Below are positions 37,101 through 44,767 of a DNA stretch of 64,000 nucleotides, in pieces. The notes beneath the pieces are model-generated. The model saw only the letters and a list, made by a program, of their open reading frames with translations, did not search any database and had not been told where the DNA came from. The number at the start of each line of letters is the position of its first letter. The stretch's first letter is position 1. Made by a program: the position numbers and the translations under genes. This DNA is from Nocardia coubleae NBRC 108252. GTDB taxonomy: Bacteria > Actinomycetota > Actinomycetes > Mycobacteriales > Mycobacteriaceae. The DNA lies in assembly GCF_001612805.1 (NCBI RefSeq), contig NZ_BDBD01000011.1:1054001-1118000 (forward strand), written 5' to 3'.

Positions 37101-40100
37101 CGGCGGCCGGCGACGCCCCAGCTGGACTTCGACGTACAGCGTGGCGTCCTTGCGCCAGACGGCGGTGAGGTTCTGAAAGGCGGCACCGTAGTCGTAGCCT
37201 CTGTCGTGCAGTACGCGATAGGTTCCGTCCAAGGGCAGGCGATGACTCCCTTCGGGCGGCCAAACCTGTTCCTGTGGAACGTCTTCGGTCGCAGCCGCGA
37301 TGGTGCCCGCGGTTGTCGCCTGGCCGTGGCAGCGCCACGGGCCCTTGTCCCCGCGATCACGCGAGTGCAGGGTCAGCCGTCGACGTCCGTCCTGTCCCAC
37401 CGGTCCGCACATCACCTGGATGTCGACCGTGGTATCCGTCAGCGGCAGCGGCGAACTCAGGACCAGGTCCTGCACCCCGCTCCGGCCCGCTCGGGCAGCG
37501 CACCAGGTGAGAATTTCGACCGTCACCGTGGCGGGGACGATGACCCGGTCGAACACCTTGTGGTCCGCCAGCCACGAGTGTTCTCTCGGGTCGAGGCGAC
37601 CCACACACACCGTGCCGCCGTCGGAAAGGTCGGTGGTGGCGGTGATGAGCGGGTGGTCCGCGATGTCGAACGATCCGTCCCGCGGATTCCGTGACGTGCC
37701 GGTCGCAGGTAACCAATAGGGCCGACGTTGCAGCGCGTAGGTGGGCAAGTCGACCTCGCGGGCACCGGGATACAGTGTCTCCCAGTTCACCTCGGCGCCC
37801 TGAGCGTGCGCGTCGGCCACGGCGGCGAGAAAGTCCTCGCCTCCGCCTCGCCCGCGTTGCAGCGTGCCGGTGACGCCGGCGTCGATGTCGACCATCGATG
37901 CGACTTCGGCGATGGCGCCGACCAGTACGGGATGCGGAGACACCTCGACGAATTGCCGATATCCGGCGGTCAGCGCACTGCGTATCGCCTCGTCGAAATG
38001 CACAGTGCGGCGGAGGTTCTCGAACCAGTACGGTGCATCGAGGCCGGCCGAATCGATGATCTCGCCGGTGGTCGAGGAGATGATGGGCAGCCGGGCCGCA
38101 CGCGAGGTGATCGCGCCGAGATCGGCGAGGATACGGTCGCGCAGCGCCTCCATGTGCCGACTGTGGGAAGCATAGTCCACGGGCAGCAGGCGGCCTTCGA
38201 CACCGCTTTGCTCGCAGTGCCGCAGAAATTCCGTCATCGCGTCGGCGTCGCCGGCGACCACCGTGGCCGACGGCCCATTGACCACTGCCACCTCGAGCTG
38301 GTTGTTCCACCTCTCGAGTGCTTCCCGCGTGCGCTCGACGGGCATAGCCACCGATGCCATGGCTCCGCGCCGGTCGACCGACCGCAGTGCGGCGCTGCGC
38401 AACGCCACCACGCGGGCGGCCTCGTCGAGCGTGAGAGCTCCGGCGATATGAGCCGCCGCGATCTCACCTTGACTGTGCCCGATGACGGCGGCGGGCTCTA
38501 CCCCTAGGCTCTGCCACAATTCGGCCAGCGACACATACATCGCGAACAACAGCGGCTGGATGACCTCGGCCCGCTCGAGCGGTGCACTCCGCTCTCCACG
38601 CAACACCGCCACGACGTCGAAGTCCACGTAGGGACTCAACGCTTCGGCGCAGCGTGCCATCGATCGGGCGAAATCGGGTGAGTCGGTGAGCAACCGTTCC
38701 CCCATGCCGACCCATTGCGACCCCTGGCCGGGGAAGACGAAAACGGGGCCTGGACCGTGCCGCACCTTCCCGACGGCAACGCCCGAAGAGGAGGTAATCG
38801 CCTCTGCGGCAAAGGCTTCCAGCCTCGCTACCAGTTCCTCTTTCTGTCCTCCGGTGACGACAGCTCGATGTGTCAGAGGGCTGCGCGTGGTTCCGAGCGA
38901 CCAGCTGAGATCCACGGCGGAAAAGTCCGCGTTGCCGCGCACATGAGTAGCGAGCGCCGCGGCCTGTGCGACGAGAGCCGACGGCGACGCCGCGTACAGC
39001 GGCCACATCGGCAGTCGCGTGCGCAGCGGCGAAGGCTCACGCCTGCCTCTCCGCCGATGCCCGGCAGCTGCGGGCTGCGGAGCTTCTTCGAGAATGACAT
39101 GGGCGTTGGTGCCGGTGATCCCGTACGACAGGACACCGGCCCGCCGAGGTTCTGCCGTACGCGGCCAGGGGCGCGACTCCCGCAGCAACCGCATGCCGCC
39201 CGTCGTCCAGTCGACACCGGCGATGGGCCTGTCCACATGCAGGGTGGCGGGCAACCGCTCGTGCTGTAGCGCCAGCACCATTTTCATCAGACCGGCGAGA
39301 CCGGCAGTGGCGAGTGTGTGGCCGATGTTCGATTTCACCGAACCCACCCACAGGGGGTCGTCCGCGGAATGCTGGCGCGCATAACTGGTCTGCAGAGTCG
39401 CGGCCTCGGTCGCGTCACCGAGCGGCGTTCCGGGACCGTGCGCTTCGATCGCACCGATGTCCTGCGGACGCAACCCGGCATCGTCGAGGGCGGTGGCGAT
39501 CACGGCCTGCTGGGCACGCCCGTTGGGCGCCTGCAGCGTGGCGCTCGCTCCGTCCTCGTTGACGGCGCTTCCGCGGATCACCGCGAGAACCGGCTTGCCG
39601 AGGAACTGGGCTCGTTCCAGCGGCATCAAGATCAACGACGCGACGCCCTCCGCCGGTGCGAAACCGTTGCCGTCGGCGGAGAATCCCCGGGAGTAGCCGT
39701 CCACCGACAGGACGCGATGCCGGGAGTATCGTGCCAGCATCGACGGGTCGGAGATCGCGGTAGCGCCGCCGACGATCGTGACATCGCACTCACCGGAGCG
39801 CAGCGCCCGCACCGCCAGGTGCACGGCCACCAGCGCGGACGAACAGGCCGTATCCACGGTGATGGCCGGGCCGTTGAGGCCGAGCGCGTACGCGATCCGG
39901 CCCGAGGTCGCGCTCAGCATCGTGCCCATCAGCAGATGGCGTTCCAGGCCGGGAATTCTGGAGCCCGCCAGACCGTAATAGCTGTCGGTCGCGCCGACAT
40001 ACACGCCGGAGCGGACGGTGCGCAACGACTGTGGACTCGAGCGCGCACGTTCCAGGGCCAGCCACGAACTCTCCAGCAGCATCCGTTGTTGCGGATCCAT

Positions 40101-40385
40101 CGTGGTGGCCTCACGCGGTCCTATCCCGAACAGGCTCGCGTCGAAGTCGCCGATGTCGCGGAGGAAGCCACCCCGCTGGATATACGTGGTCCCTTCGACA
40201 GCCGGGTCCTCGTTGTACACCCGGTCGAGGTCCCATCCGCGTTCGGTGGGCAGGCCGTGGGACACATGCCGTCCCTCGTCCAGCAGCTTCCAGAACTCGT
40301 CCGGACCATCGGCACCCGGGAATCGGCAGTCCATGCCTACGATCGCGATCAATCCACCCGGCCCGGTGTCGCTGTGGTCAATCAT
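34146..40385 (-). CDS. Single-module fully reducing type I PKS (KS-AT-DH-ER-KR-ACP)
   Basis: 2079 aa from ATG 40385 (ATG 40397 possible). KS 11-435: Cys181 in DTACSSA, His315 in EAHGPGT (normally EAHGTGT), His356 in SNIGH. AT 547-835: GHSQG with Ser638, and YASH at 738-741, which predicts methylmalonyl-CoA. DH 905-1180: HKVFDRVIVP at 942-951 has Asp where HxxxGxxxxP needs Gly; the second motif is Asp1108-SIL-His1112. ER 1395-1705 with SAAGGVG at 1534-1540. KR 1714-1900: GGTGSLG, LDD at 1804-1806 (B-type), Ser1847, Tyr1861. ACP Ser2027 in GFDSLS. There is no thioesterase. It should make a reduced, methyl-branched acyl chain, perhaps iteratively. Confidence 0.95.
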   Translation of the reverse strand: MIDHSDTGPGGLIAIVGMDCRFPGADGPDEFWKLLDEGRHVSHGLPTERGWDLDRVYNEDPAVEGTTYIQRGGFLRDIGDFDASLFGIGPREATTMDPQQRMLLESSWLALERARSSPQSLRTVRSGVYVGATDSYYGLAGSRIPGLERHLLMGTMLSATSGRIAYALGLNGPAITVDTACSSALVAVHLAVRALRSGECDVTIVGGATAISDPSMLARYSRHRVLSVDGYSRGFSADGNGFAPAEGVASLILMPLERAQFLGKPVLAVIRGSAVNEDGASATLQAPNGRAQQAVIATALDDAGLRPQDIGAIEAHGPGTPLGDATEAATLQTSYARQHSADDPLWVGSVKSNIGHTLATAGLAGLMKMVLALQHERLPATLHVDRPIAGVDWTTGGMRLLRESRPWPRTAEPRRAGVLSYGITGTNAHVILEEAPQPAAAGHRRRGRREPSPLRTRLPMWPLYAASPSALVAQAAALATHVRGNADFSAVDLSWSLGTTRSPLTHRAVVTGGQKEELVARLEAFAAEAITSSSGVAVGKVRHGPGPVFVFPGQGSQWVGMGERLLTDSPDFARSMARCAEALSPYVDFDVVAVLRGERSAPLERAEVIQPLLFAMYVSLAELWQSLGVEPAAVIGHSQGEIAAAHIAGALTLDEAARVVALRSAALRSVDRRGAMASVAMPVERTREALERWNNQLEVAVVNGPSATVVAGDADAMTEFLRHCEQSGVEGRLLPVDYASHSRHMEALRDRILADLGAITSRAARLPIISSTTGEIIDSAGLDAPYWFENLRRTVHFDEAIRSALTAGYRQFVEVSPHPVLVGAIAEVASMVDIDAGVTGTLQRGRGGGEDFLAAVADAHAQGAEVNWETLYPGAREVDLPTYALQRRPYWLPATGTSRNPRDGSFDIADHPLITATTDLSDGGTVCVGRLDPREHSWLADHKVFDRVIVPATVTVEILTWCAARAGRSGVQDLVLSSPLPLTDTTVDIQVMCGPVGQDGRRRLTLHSRDRGDKGPWRCHGQATTAGTIAAATEDVPQEQVWPPEGSHRLPLDGTYRVLHDRGYDYGAAFQNLTAVWRKDATLYVEVQLGRRRPPRTEGFAVHPALVDSILHALLLTGAEQSTILPYSIGAARILPCRTDALRATISPAGQDRYHVRVTDPHGNQVADFRDLLLRPVTKRALRGMLATGAGHAFRLLWRPVEVSTGGAGDCARWAVVGAQRDLPGADVHPDARSLASALRHGRDVPEVVLLDLRSSTPSGELAEETALRQHLSRSMVDAQTLLRDELLVETLIVCVTHRANSTSITECAPDAIGAACAGMMRSVATEHLDRVRLIDLDGDPVDHRLIAGVIGTGHQQVALRGARALVPRLAPAAEGLLRPPVVEQSWRLVRGRDKTLDSVAVAPAPDLTVRLEPDQVRIRVLATGVNFRDPLVALGMLDETALGFEVVGEVVEVGEQVGDVELGARVAAVVLHTGSRPGAYGPFAVVDRRAVLTVPAHWSHAQAAGAPIVFLTAYHALVELAEVKPGMRVLIHSAAGGVGMAAVRIATMLGAEIYATASLSKQGIVEAMGVARERIADSRTLEFEQHFTEVTGATGVDVVLGSLAGEAVDASLRLLRPGGIYLEMGRTDLRDPATVTAGHPEITYDTVNIAVLPMSRVHAVLGQLEKLFADGALSPLPVRTWNIGHAREVLRHLSQGHSTGKLVLTQPTALVPEETVLITGGTGSLGRLLARHLVIAHGCRRLLLVSRHESSEARKLAAELGEMGAQVTIAACDVTDRAALSSVIRDISPRHPLGAVVHAAGVLDDCLFTDLTPDRLERVLAPKAIAARHLHELTADMNLRAFVLYSSIADVVGTAGQSNYAAANAFLDALAYHRHSIGLPATSIAWGLWRQSSGLTAHLDDTDLARLARQGLAPLDTAGALDVFDLALEQDEPLLAATALSPIDPAAPPVAVLADLSRHHTPSSVDDESNSATEGFPQPKLLGLAPGERVKALTTLIRTHAAVVLGHQDPDALAADRTFRDAGFDSLSNVELRTRLSGATGVRLTVAGILDHPTPTRLAVYINEVLERDSGSLPPDLP

Positions 40386-40456
40386 GGCACCATTCATTCC
40401 TCGTGTTCGGGCACAGTGGCAGACCGGATATCGGCAGGAAGCTGCTCGACGCGCGG

Positions 40457-41503
40457 CTAGTCGTCGTAGTCCACGTACTTGCCTGCCAGCTTCGCCATGA
40501 AGTCCTTGGCACCGATGGGCCCGTACTTCGGGGCGCGGCCGGGCCATACCTCGAGAACCGAATCCTCCCGGGGCAGAACGAGATAGGGAACAGAGATCCG
40601 CGACACCGCCCGGTGGGCCGGATCCCTTGGCGCGCAGACTCGATGCGAACACGAACGGAAGCGGTCGTTACTGACCATTTGGAGCCAGTCGCCGCTGTTC
40701 AAGATCATGGACCCGGACGGGGCGGACACCCTGCTCCAGGTTTTGCGCTCCGGGTGGAAAACCTGCAGCCCTTCGATCGGGTTGGCGGGCAGCAGGGTGA
40801 TGAGGCCGTAGTCTTCGTGGGTCATGAAGCGACCCGTGTTCTCGGTATCGCTGTCGCGGCTCTCGAACGCCGGATAGTGGTTGATCCTCAGCACGCCGTT
40901 CGGCGGTGACAGTTCCTCGTCGTAGATCGATGGATCGATATCCAGATACTCGAGCAGGGCTCGGACGAGCGGCAGCGTCATGTCCTCACACGCCCGCCAA
41001 TACGGTCGCAGACCCGTTTCGAACTTCTCCTCCGGCCAGAAGGACAGCGCCTTCTGTGAGTCCTCACCGGGCATACGGAAGGAATCGCGAAAGAACTCCC
41101 ATGCTTCCACCGCGTTCGGCCGCGTCGGCGTCCACTCCTGGACTGCGAAATACCCGCGGCGGAACGCTCCGCCGTACACGTAGTCGGTCGCGGCGAACTT
41201 CAGTTTCTGCTCGCCGGGAACCGACGTGAACAATTCCAGTGCGCACCCATCGGTGGCCCGGAGCGAGTCGGCATCGATCCCATGGTTCACCAAGATCGCC
41301 AGTCCGATATCTTCCATGGCACGCCCGAGCGTATCGACGAAACGTTTCCGTGCCGCCGCGTCGCCCTGGAGATCGGCCATATCACAGATCACCGGTTCGA
41401 AACTGTCGTCGAATATGTCGTCGGGACTTTCCTCGAGGGAATAGTCGAGGTCTTTGTCCACCACCCCGAATTTGCCGAGCGCTTCATTGGCATTGGAACC
41501 CAC
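40457..41503 (-). CDS. Isopenicillin N synthase-like Fe(II) oxygenase, paralogue B
   Basis: 348 aa. Same architecture as paralogue A: an acidic start (SPDDIFDDSFEPVICDMADL), then LAILVNHGID, and the metal site MTHEDYGL (His229, Asp231) with His287 in CSHRVCAPRD and Arg302-I-Ser304 for the cosubstrate. It differs from the others at YFAVQEWTPTRPN, which lines up with the substrate-facing QES.P.LP segment of A and C, so it may take a different substrate. It is the second gene of the operon, 71 nt before the PKS. Confidence 0.88.
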   Translation of the reverse strand: MGSNANEALGKFGVVDKDLDYSLEESPDDIFDDSFEPVICDMADLQGDAAARKRFVDTLGRAMEDIGLAILVNHGIDADSLRATDGCALELFTSVPGEQKLKFAATDYVYGGAFRRGYFAVQEWTPTRPNAVEAWEFFRDSFRMPGEDSQKALSFWPEEKFETGLRPYWRACEDMTLPLVRALLEYLDIDPSIYDEELSPPNGVLRINHYPAFESRDSDTENTGRFMTHEDYGLITLLPANPIEGLQVFHPERKTWSRVSAPSGSMILNSGDWLQMVSNDRFRSCSHRVCAPRDPAHRAVSRISVPYLVLPREDSVLEVWPGRAPKYGPIGAKDFMAKLAGKYVDYDD

Positions 41504-41580
41504 GTTGTCACCTCTGAATGAATCCGAGCCGTCGGCAGACGACTACATTTACACGCCGCCGGTCCGACGCATAGAAGACC

Positions 41581-42630
41581 TCAGCGATCCAGATACCTGG
41601 CAGCCAGCCTGGTCATGAAATCCCGGCCGCTGATCGGCTGATACTTCGGCTCGAACCCGGGCAGCACTTCCACGATCGACGTCTCGTGCGGATGTACGAC
41701 ATAGGGAATGGTGAGGCGAGGCACCGCCCGCTGTGCACGGTCGCGAGGAACGCTGACGCGATGGGTGCAGGAGTGGAAGTGATCGTTGCTGATCATTTTC
41801 AGCCAGTCGCCACTGTTCAGCACGAAAGAACCGGCAGGCGCGTGGACCCTGCTCCACGTCTTGCGCCGGGGGTGGTAGAGCTGCAACCCCTCCACCGGGG
41901 TGGCGGGCAACAGCGTGATCAGCCCGTAGTCCTCGTGGGCGATAACCCGGCCCGTGTTCCCGGCCGCCACCGCCGCGTCGTCGATCGGCGGGTAGTGATT
42001 GAACCTCAGCACACTGTTCGGCGGCGAGAGTTCTTCGTCGTAGAGCGATGGGTCGACGCCCAGATACCGGAACATGGCGTGCACGAGCGGGAGCACCATC
42101 CGCTCACACGCCTGCCAGTAGGGTCGCAGCGCCGTTTCGAAACGCTCATCCGGCCAGAAAGTGAGCGCCTTGTCGGGGTCTTCGCCCGGAATGCGGAAAG
42201 CCGCTTTGTCGAGTTCCCACGCTTCTACCGAATTCGGCAGGGAAGGCGTACTTTCCTGGAGGGGGATGTACCCCATTTGCAGCGGCTCACCGAAGGTGGT
42301 GTCCGTCGCGATGTACCGCATCTTTTCTTCGATGGGTGTGGCCGTGAACATCTGGAGTGCCGCGTCGGCGGCCGCCGGCAGGACGGGCTCGGCGCCATGG
42401 TTGATCAAGATGGCCAGTCCGACCTCCTCCATCGCCTCCCCGAGCTGGTCGATGAAGCGGTTTCGTGCCGCCGCACCGCCGTCGAGGTCGGCCATGTCGC
42501 AGACTTGTGGCTCGAAGCTGTCGTCGAATACGTCGCCGGGACTTTCGACGAGAGAATATTCCAGACAGTCGAGATCATTCTCCACCACGGCGGATTCCGG
42601 GTGCTCCACATCGGATTTGTTTGCACTCAT
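41581..42630 (-). CDS. Isopenicillin N synthase-like Fe(II) oxygenase, paralogue C
   Basis: 349 aa from ATG 42630, with AAGGGGG 6 nt upstream. Metal site IAHEDYGL (His232, Asp234), His290 in CTHRVSVPRD, Arg305-L-Thr307. The segment GYIPLQESTPSLPNSVEAWE is closest to paralogue A (GYVPLQESMPALPHAVEAWE), pointing to a related substrate. It is the first gene of the ten-gene operon behind promoter element copy B. No ACV-binding residues of true IPNS were identified, and no ACV synthetase is near, so beta-lactam formation is unlikely. Confidence 0.88.
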   Translation of the reverse strand: MSANKSDVEHPESAVVENDLDCLEYSLVESPGDVFDDSFEPQVCDMADLDGGAAARNRFIDQLGEAMEEVGLAILINHGAEPVLPAAADAALQMFTATPIEEKMRYIATDTTFGEPLQMGYIPLQESTPSLPNSVEAWELDKAAFRIPGEDPDKALTFWPDERFETALRPYWQACERMVLPLVHAMFRYLGVDPSLYDEELSPPNSVLRFNHYPPIDDAAVAAGNTGRVIAHEDYGLITLLPATPVEGLQLYHPRRKTWSRVHAPAGSFVLNSGDWLKMISNDHFHSCTHRVSVPRDRAQRAVPRLTIPYVVHPHETSIVEVLPGFEPKYQPISGRDFMTRLAARYLDR

Positions 42631-42731
42631 ACTGGCCCCCTTCAAGATATTCGATCAGGTATCCGGGCAGAGTTCCACTCGGTGACTGGAAAGCTTGAGA
42701 AAGGTCGAATAAGGCGGAACTGCTGGGTAGA

Positions 42732-42764
42732 TCAAGATTGCATCACCGCTGGTGCACTGTCAAT
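42732..42764 (-). promoter_or_regulatory. Shared cluster promoter-like element, copy B
   Basis: Reading the minus strand, ATTGACAG-N9-GGTGATGC-N-AT-N-TTGA, with TTGACA at 42763-42758 and a possible weak -10 CAATCT/AATCTT. It lies 101 nt before the ATG at 42630. It matches copy A at 26701-26733 at 26 of 33 positions; the flanks are not similar. Confidence 0.65.
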
Positions 42765-43353
42765 AGCGGTCGTAGCAGCGACCAGTCGCAGAGAATTTGC
42801 TCGCCGCGAAGCAAAATTTCGGCAATCCGACCGGACAGTCATCGAACTCTCGCATAGACAAGCCATTCCCGAATCACAGATCTTCGCAGTCCGGCAATCG
42901 AAATGAGTGCACGGAGTATTACGACTTTCGGCCGGCACGAAACCATTCCACCGGCAGCGGCGATCATGGCACGACCGCACTCACCGCGCCCTGCCATTTC
43001 GCAACGAGCAGCCCGCGTTGCGCCGTGGAGTCGCTACCCGACTCGCGTCCATCGAAACGACGGTCCGCTACGGACTACTTTACGGTGACTCATGTTGAGA
43101 CAGAGCGTGTTTCGGTCACTTCGTCGATCTTCCGACCGAATGCCCAGATCACCGCGGTGGCACCGCCGGTAGCGATCGGTATGCCGGGCTCCGACTCGGC
43201 TACCGCGCTAACCGGAACCAAAGCCGTTGTCGGCGCGTGTCTTTCGCGCCGCCATTAGTTCGCGGCGGTGGTGCCGACCGCCGGGCAATGCGGCCGACGA
43301 GCAGCTCACCCGGTTTCGTCGGATGCCGTGAACGCTCTTCGCCCACCTATGCG
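42765..43353. other. Intergenic region, no gene recognised
   Basis: About 590 nt of lower GC than the surroundings, particularly 42765-42910. Open frames up to about 150 codons exist but lack family features, a ribosome binding site or actinomycete codon pattern. It marks the right border of the biosynthetic cluster. No repeat, integrase remnant or tRNA was seen. Confidence 0.55.
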
Positions 43354-44766
43354 CTAGTTCGGGATGTGCCTACCGGCGCGGGCCTGCAGATCTTCGTCGA
43401 TCTGCGCGAAGTCGCGGTCCTTGGTCTCGGGGACCCGGCGGTAGACGAATATCAAGGCCACCAGGCAGATCACGGCGAAGATCAGGAAGACAGGTCCTGA
43501 TCCGATCGCCCCGGTCAGCGGCAGGAAGGCCGTCGACATGATGAAGTTCGACAACCAGCTCACCGCTGAGCCCGCGCCCGAGCCCTGTGCCTGCACGTCG
43601 GGTGGGAAGACCTCGGCGAGGATCACCCAGAACACCGGGCCCATCCCGATGGCGAAGGACGACACGAACACCAGCATGCACACCAGCAGGATCACCGAAC
43701 CGAGATCGACGATGAACGAGACGCCGAGCAGTGCCACCGAGATCCCCATTCCGACCAGGGAGATCAGCAGCAGCGGTCGGCGTCCGAGCCGGTCGATCAA
43801 GCGCAGCGAGACGAATGTCATCGCGAGATTCACGATGCCGATGATCACCGAATAGACGATCGAGTTCGACGCGCTGAGGCCGGTCTCCTCCATGATCGTC
43901 GGCGCGTAATAGAGCACGGTGTTGATGCCGACGAACTGCTGCAGGACGGCGAGTCCGAGTGCCACGACCAGCGCGGGGCGGACGCGGGGTGCCAGCAGCA
44001 CCCGCCACCCCTTCTGCTCGGGACTCTTGTCCTGTTCCCGAAGGCGCCGGCGTTCGGCTTCTTGGTGGCGGTAGTGCTCGATCACCTTCTCGGCACCCGC
44101 GGCACCGACGACCGAGCCGATGGTGGTTCGTGCTTCATCGATACGCCCCTGCGCGATCAACCAGGTGGGCGTTTCCGGTAGCCGTTTCACGATCAGCACC
44201 AGCAAGACCGCCGGAATCGCGCCGACCCAGAACATCGCGCGCCAGTCGCCACTACCGCTGAAGGCGAGGTTCACGAGGTAGGCGACGAGCATGCCGACCG
44301 TCTGCAGCAGCTGATTGAGGGTGAGCATTCGCCCACGGATCTGTGGCGGCGAAATCTCGCCCAAGTAGGTGGGAACCAGTGCCGAGGCGATGCCGACGCC
44401 GAAGCCCATGACCAGGCGGCCGAGGACGAGCAGCGGGAATCCGGTCGCCAGCGCCGACACGATGAAGCCGACCGCGAACAGCAGCCCGGCGCCGCCGAGC
44501 ACCATCTTGCGGCCGAATCGGTCCGCGAGCCCGCCGGTGAACATCGCCGCGACCAGCGCGCCGAGCAGCAGAATACTTGTCACCAGGCCCTGTTGGGCGT
44601 CGTGGAGGTCGAGGTCGCCGCGGATGTAGAGCAACGCACCGGAGATGACGCCGGTGGCGTAGCCGATCATGAAGGTGGCGAGGTTGATCCACAGTCCCCA
44701 CCGAGCGACCATGCGCAATCCCGCGTTGGGGACGTCGAGTTGGGAACTCTCTGAACCGTTGGTCAT
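43354..44766 (-). CDS. Sugar-porter MFS transporter
   Basis: 470 aa with 12 predicted TM helices. Sugar porter signatures: GGLADRFGRKMVLGGAG after TM2, GRLVMGFGVGIASALVPTYLGEISPPQIRG, the PETPTWLIAQGR loop, QQFVGINTVLYYAP in TM7, and the C-terminal RVPETKDRDFAQID (PETKG-like). It imports a hexose, pentose or polyol with H+. It begins 1 nt after the zwf stop, so transport and the oxidative pentose phosphate step are co-expressed. It does not look like a product exporter for the cluster next door. Confidence 0.93.
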   Translation of the reverse strand: MTNGSESSQLDVPNAGLRMVARWGLWINLATFMIGYATGVISGALLYIRGDLDLHDAQQGLVTSILLLGALVAAMFTGGLADRFGRKMVLGGAGLLFAVGFIVSALATGFPLLVLGRLVMGFGVGIASALVPTYLGEISPPQIRGRMLTLNQLLQTVGMLVAYLVNLAFSGSGDWRAMFWVGAIPAVLLVLIVKRLPETPTWLIAQGRIDEARTTIGSVVGAAGAEKVIEHYRHQEAERRRLREQDKSPEQKGWRVLLAPRVRPALVVALGLAVLQQFVGINTVLYYAPTIMEETGLSASNSIVYSVIIGIVNLAMTFVSLRLIDRLGRRPLLLISLVGMGISVALLGVSFIVDLGSVILLVCMLVFVSSFAIGMGPVFWVILAEVFPPDVQAQGSGAGSAVSWLSNFIMSTAFLPLTGAIGSGPVFLIFAVICLVALIFVYRRVPETKDRDFAQIDEDLQARAGRHIPN

Positions 44767-44767
44767 C

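Noticed and set aside
26893..42630. Beta-lactam biosynthesis because of IPNS-like genes
   Set aside because: There is no ACV synthetase, acyltransferase or beta-lactamase nearby, and the IPNS-like proteins are broad 2OG-type family members.
42797..43258. Open frame of 153 codons in the gap right of the biosynthetic cluster
   Set aside because: No ribosome binding site, low-complexity composition, no family pattern and GC below its neighbours. Treated as intergenic.
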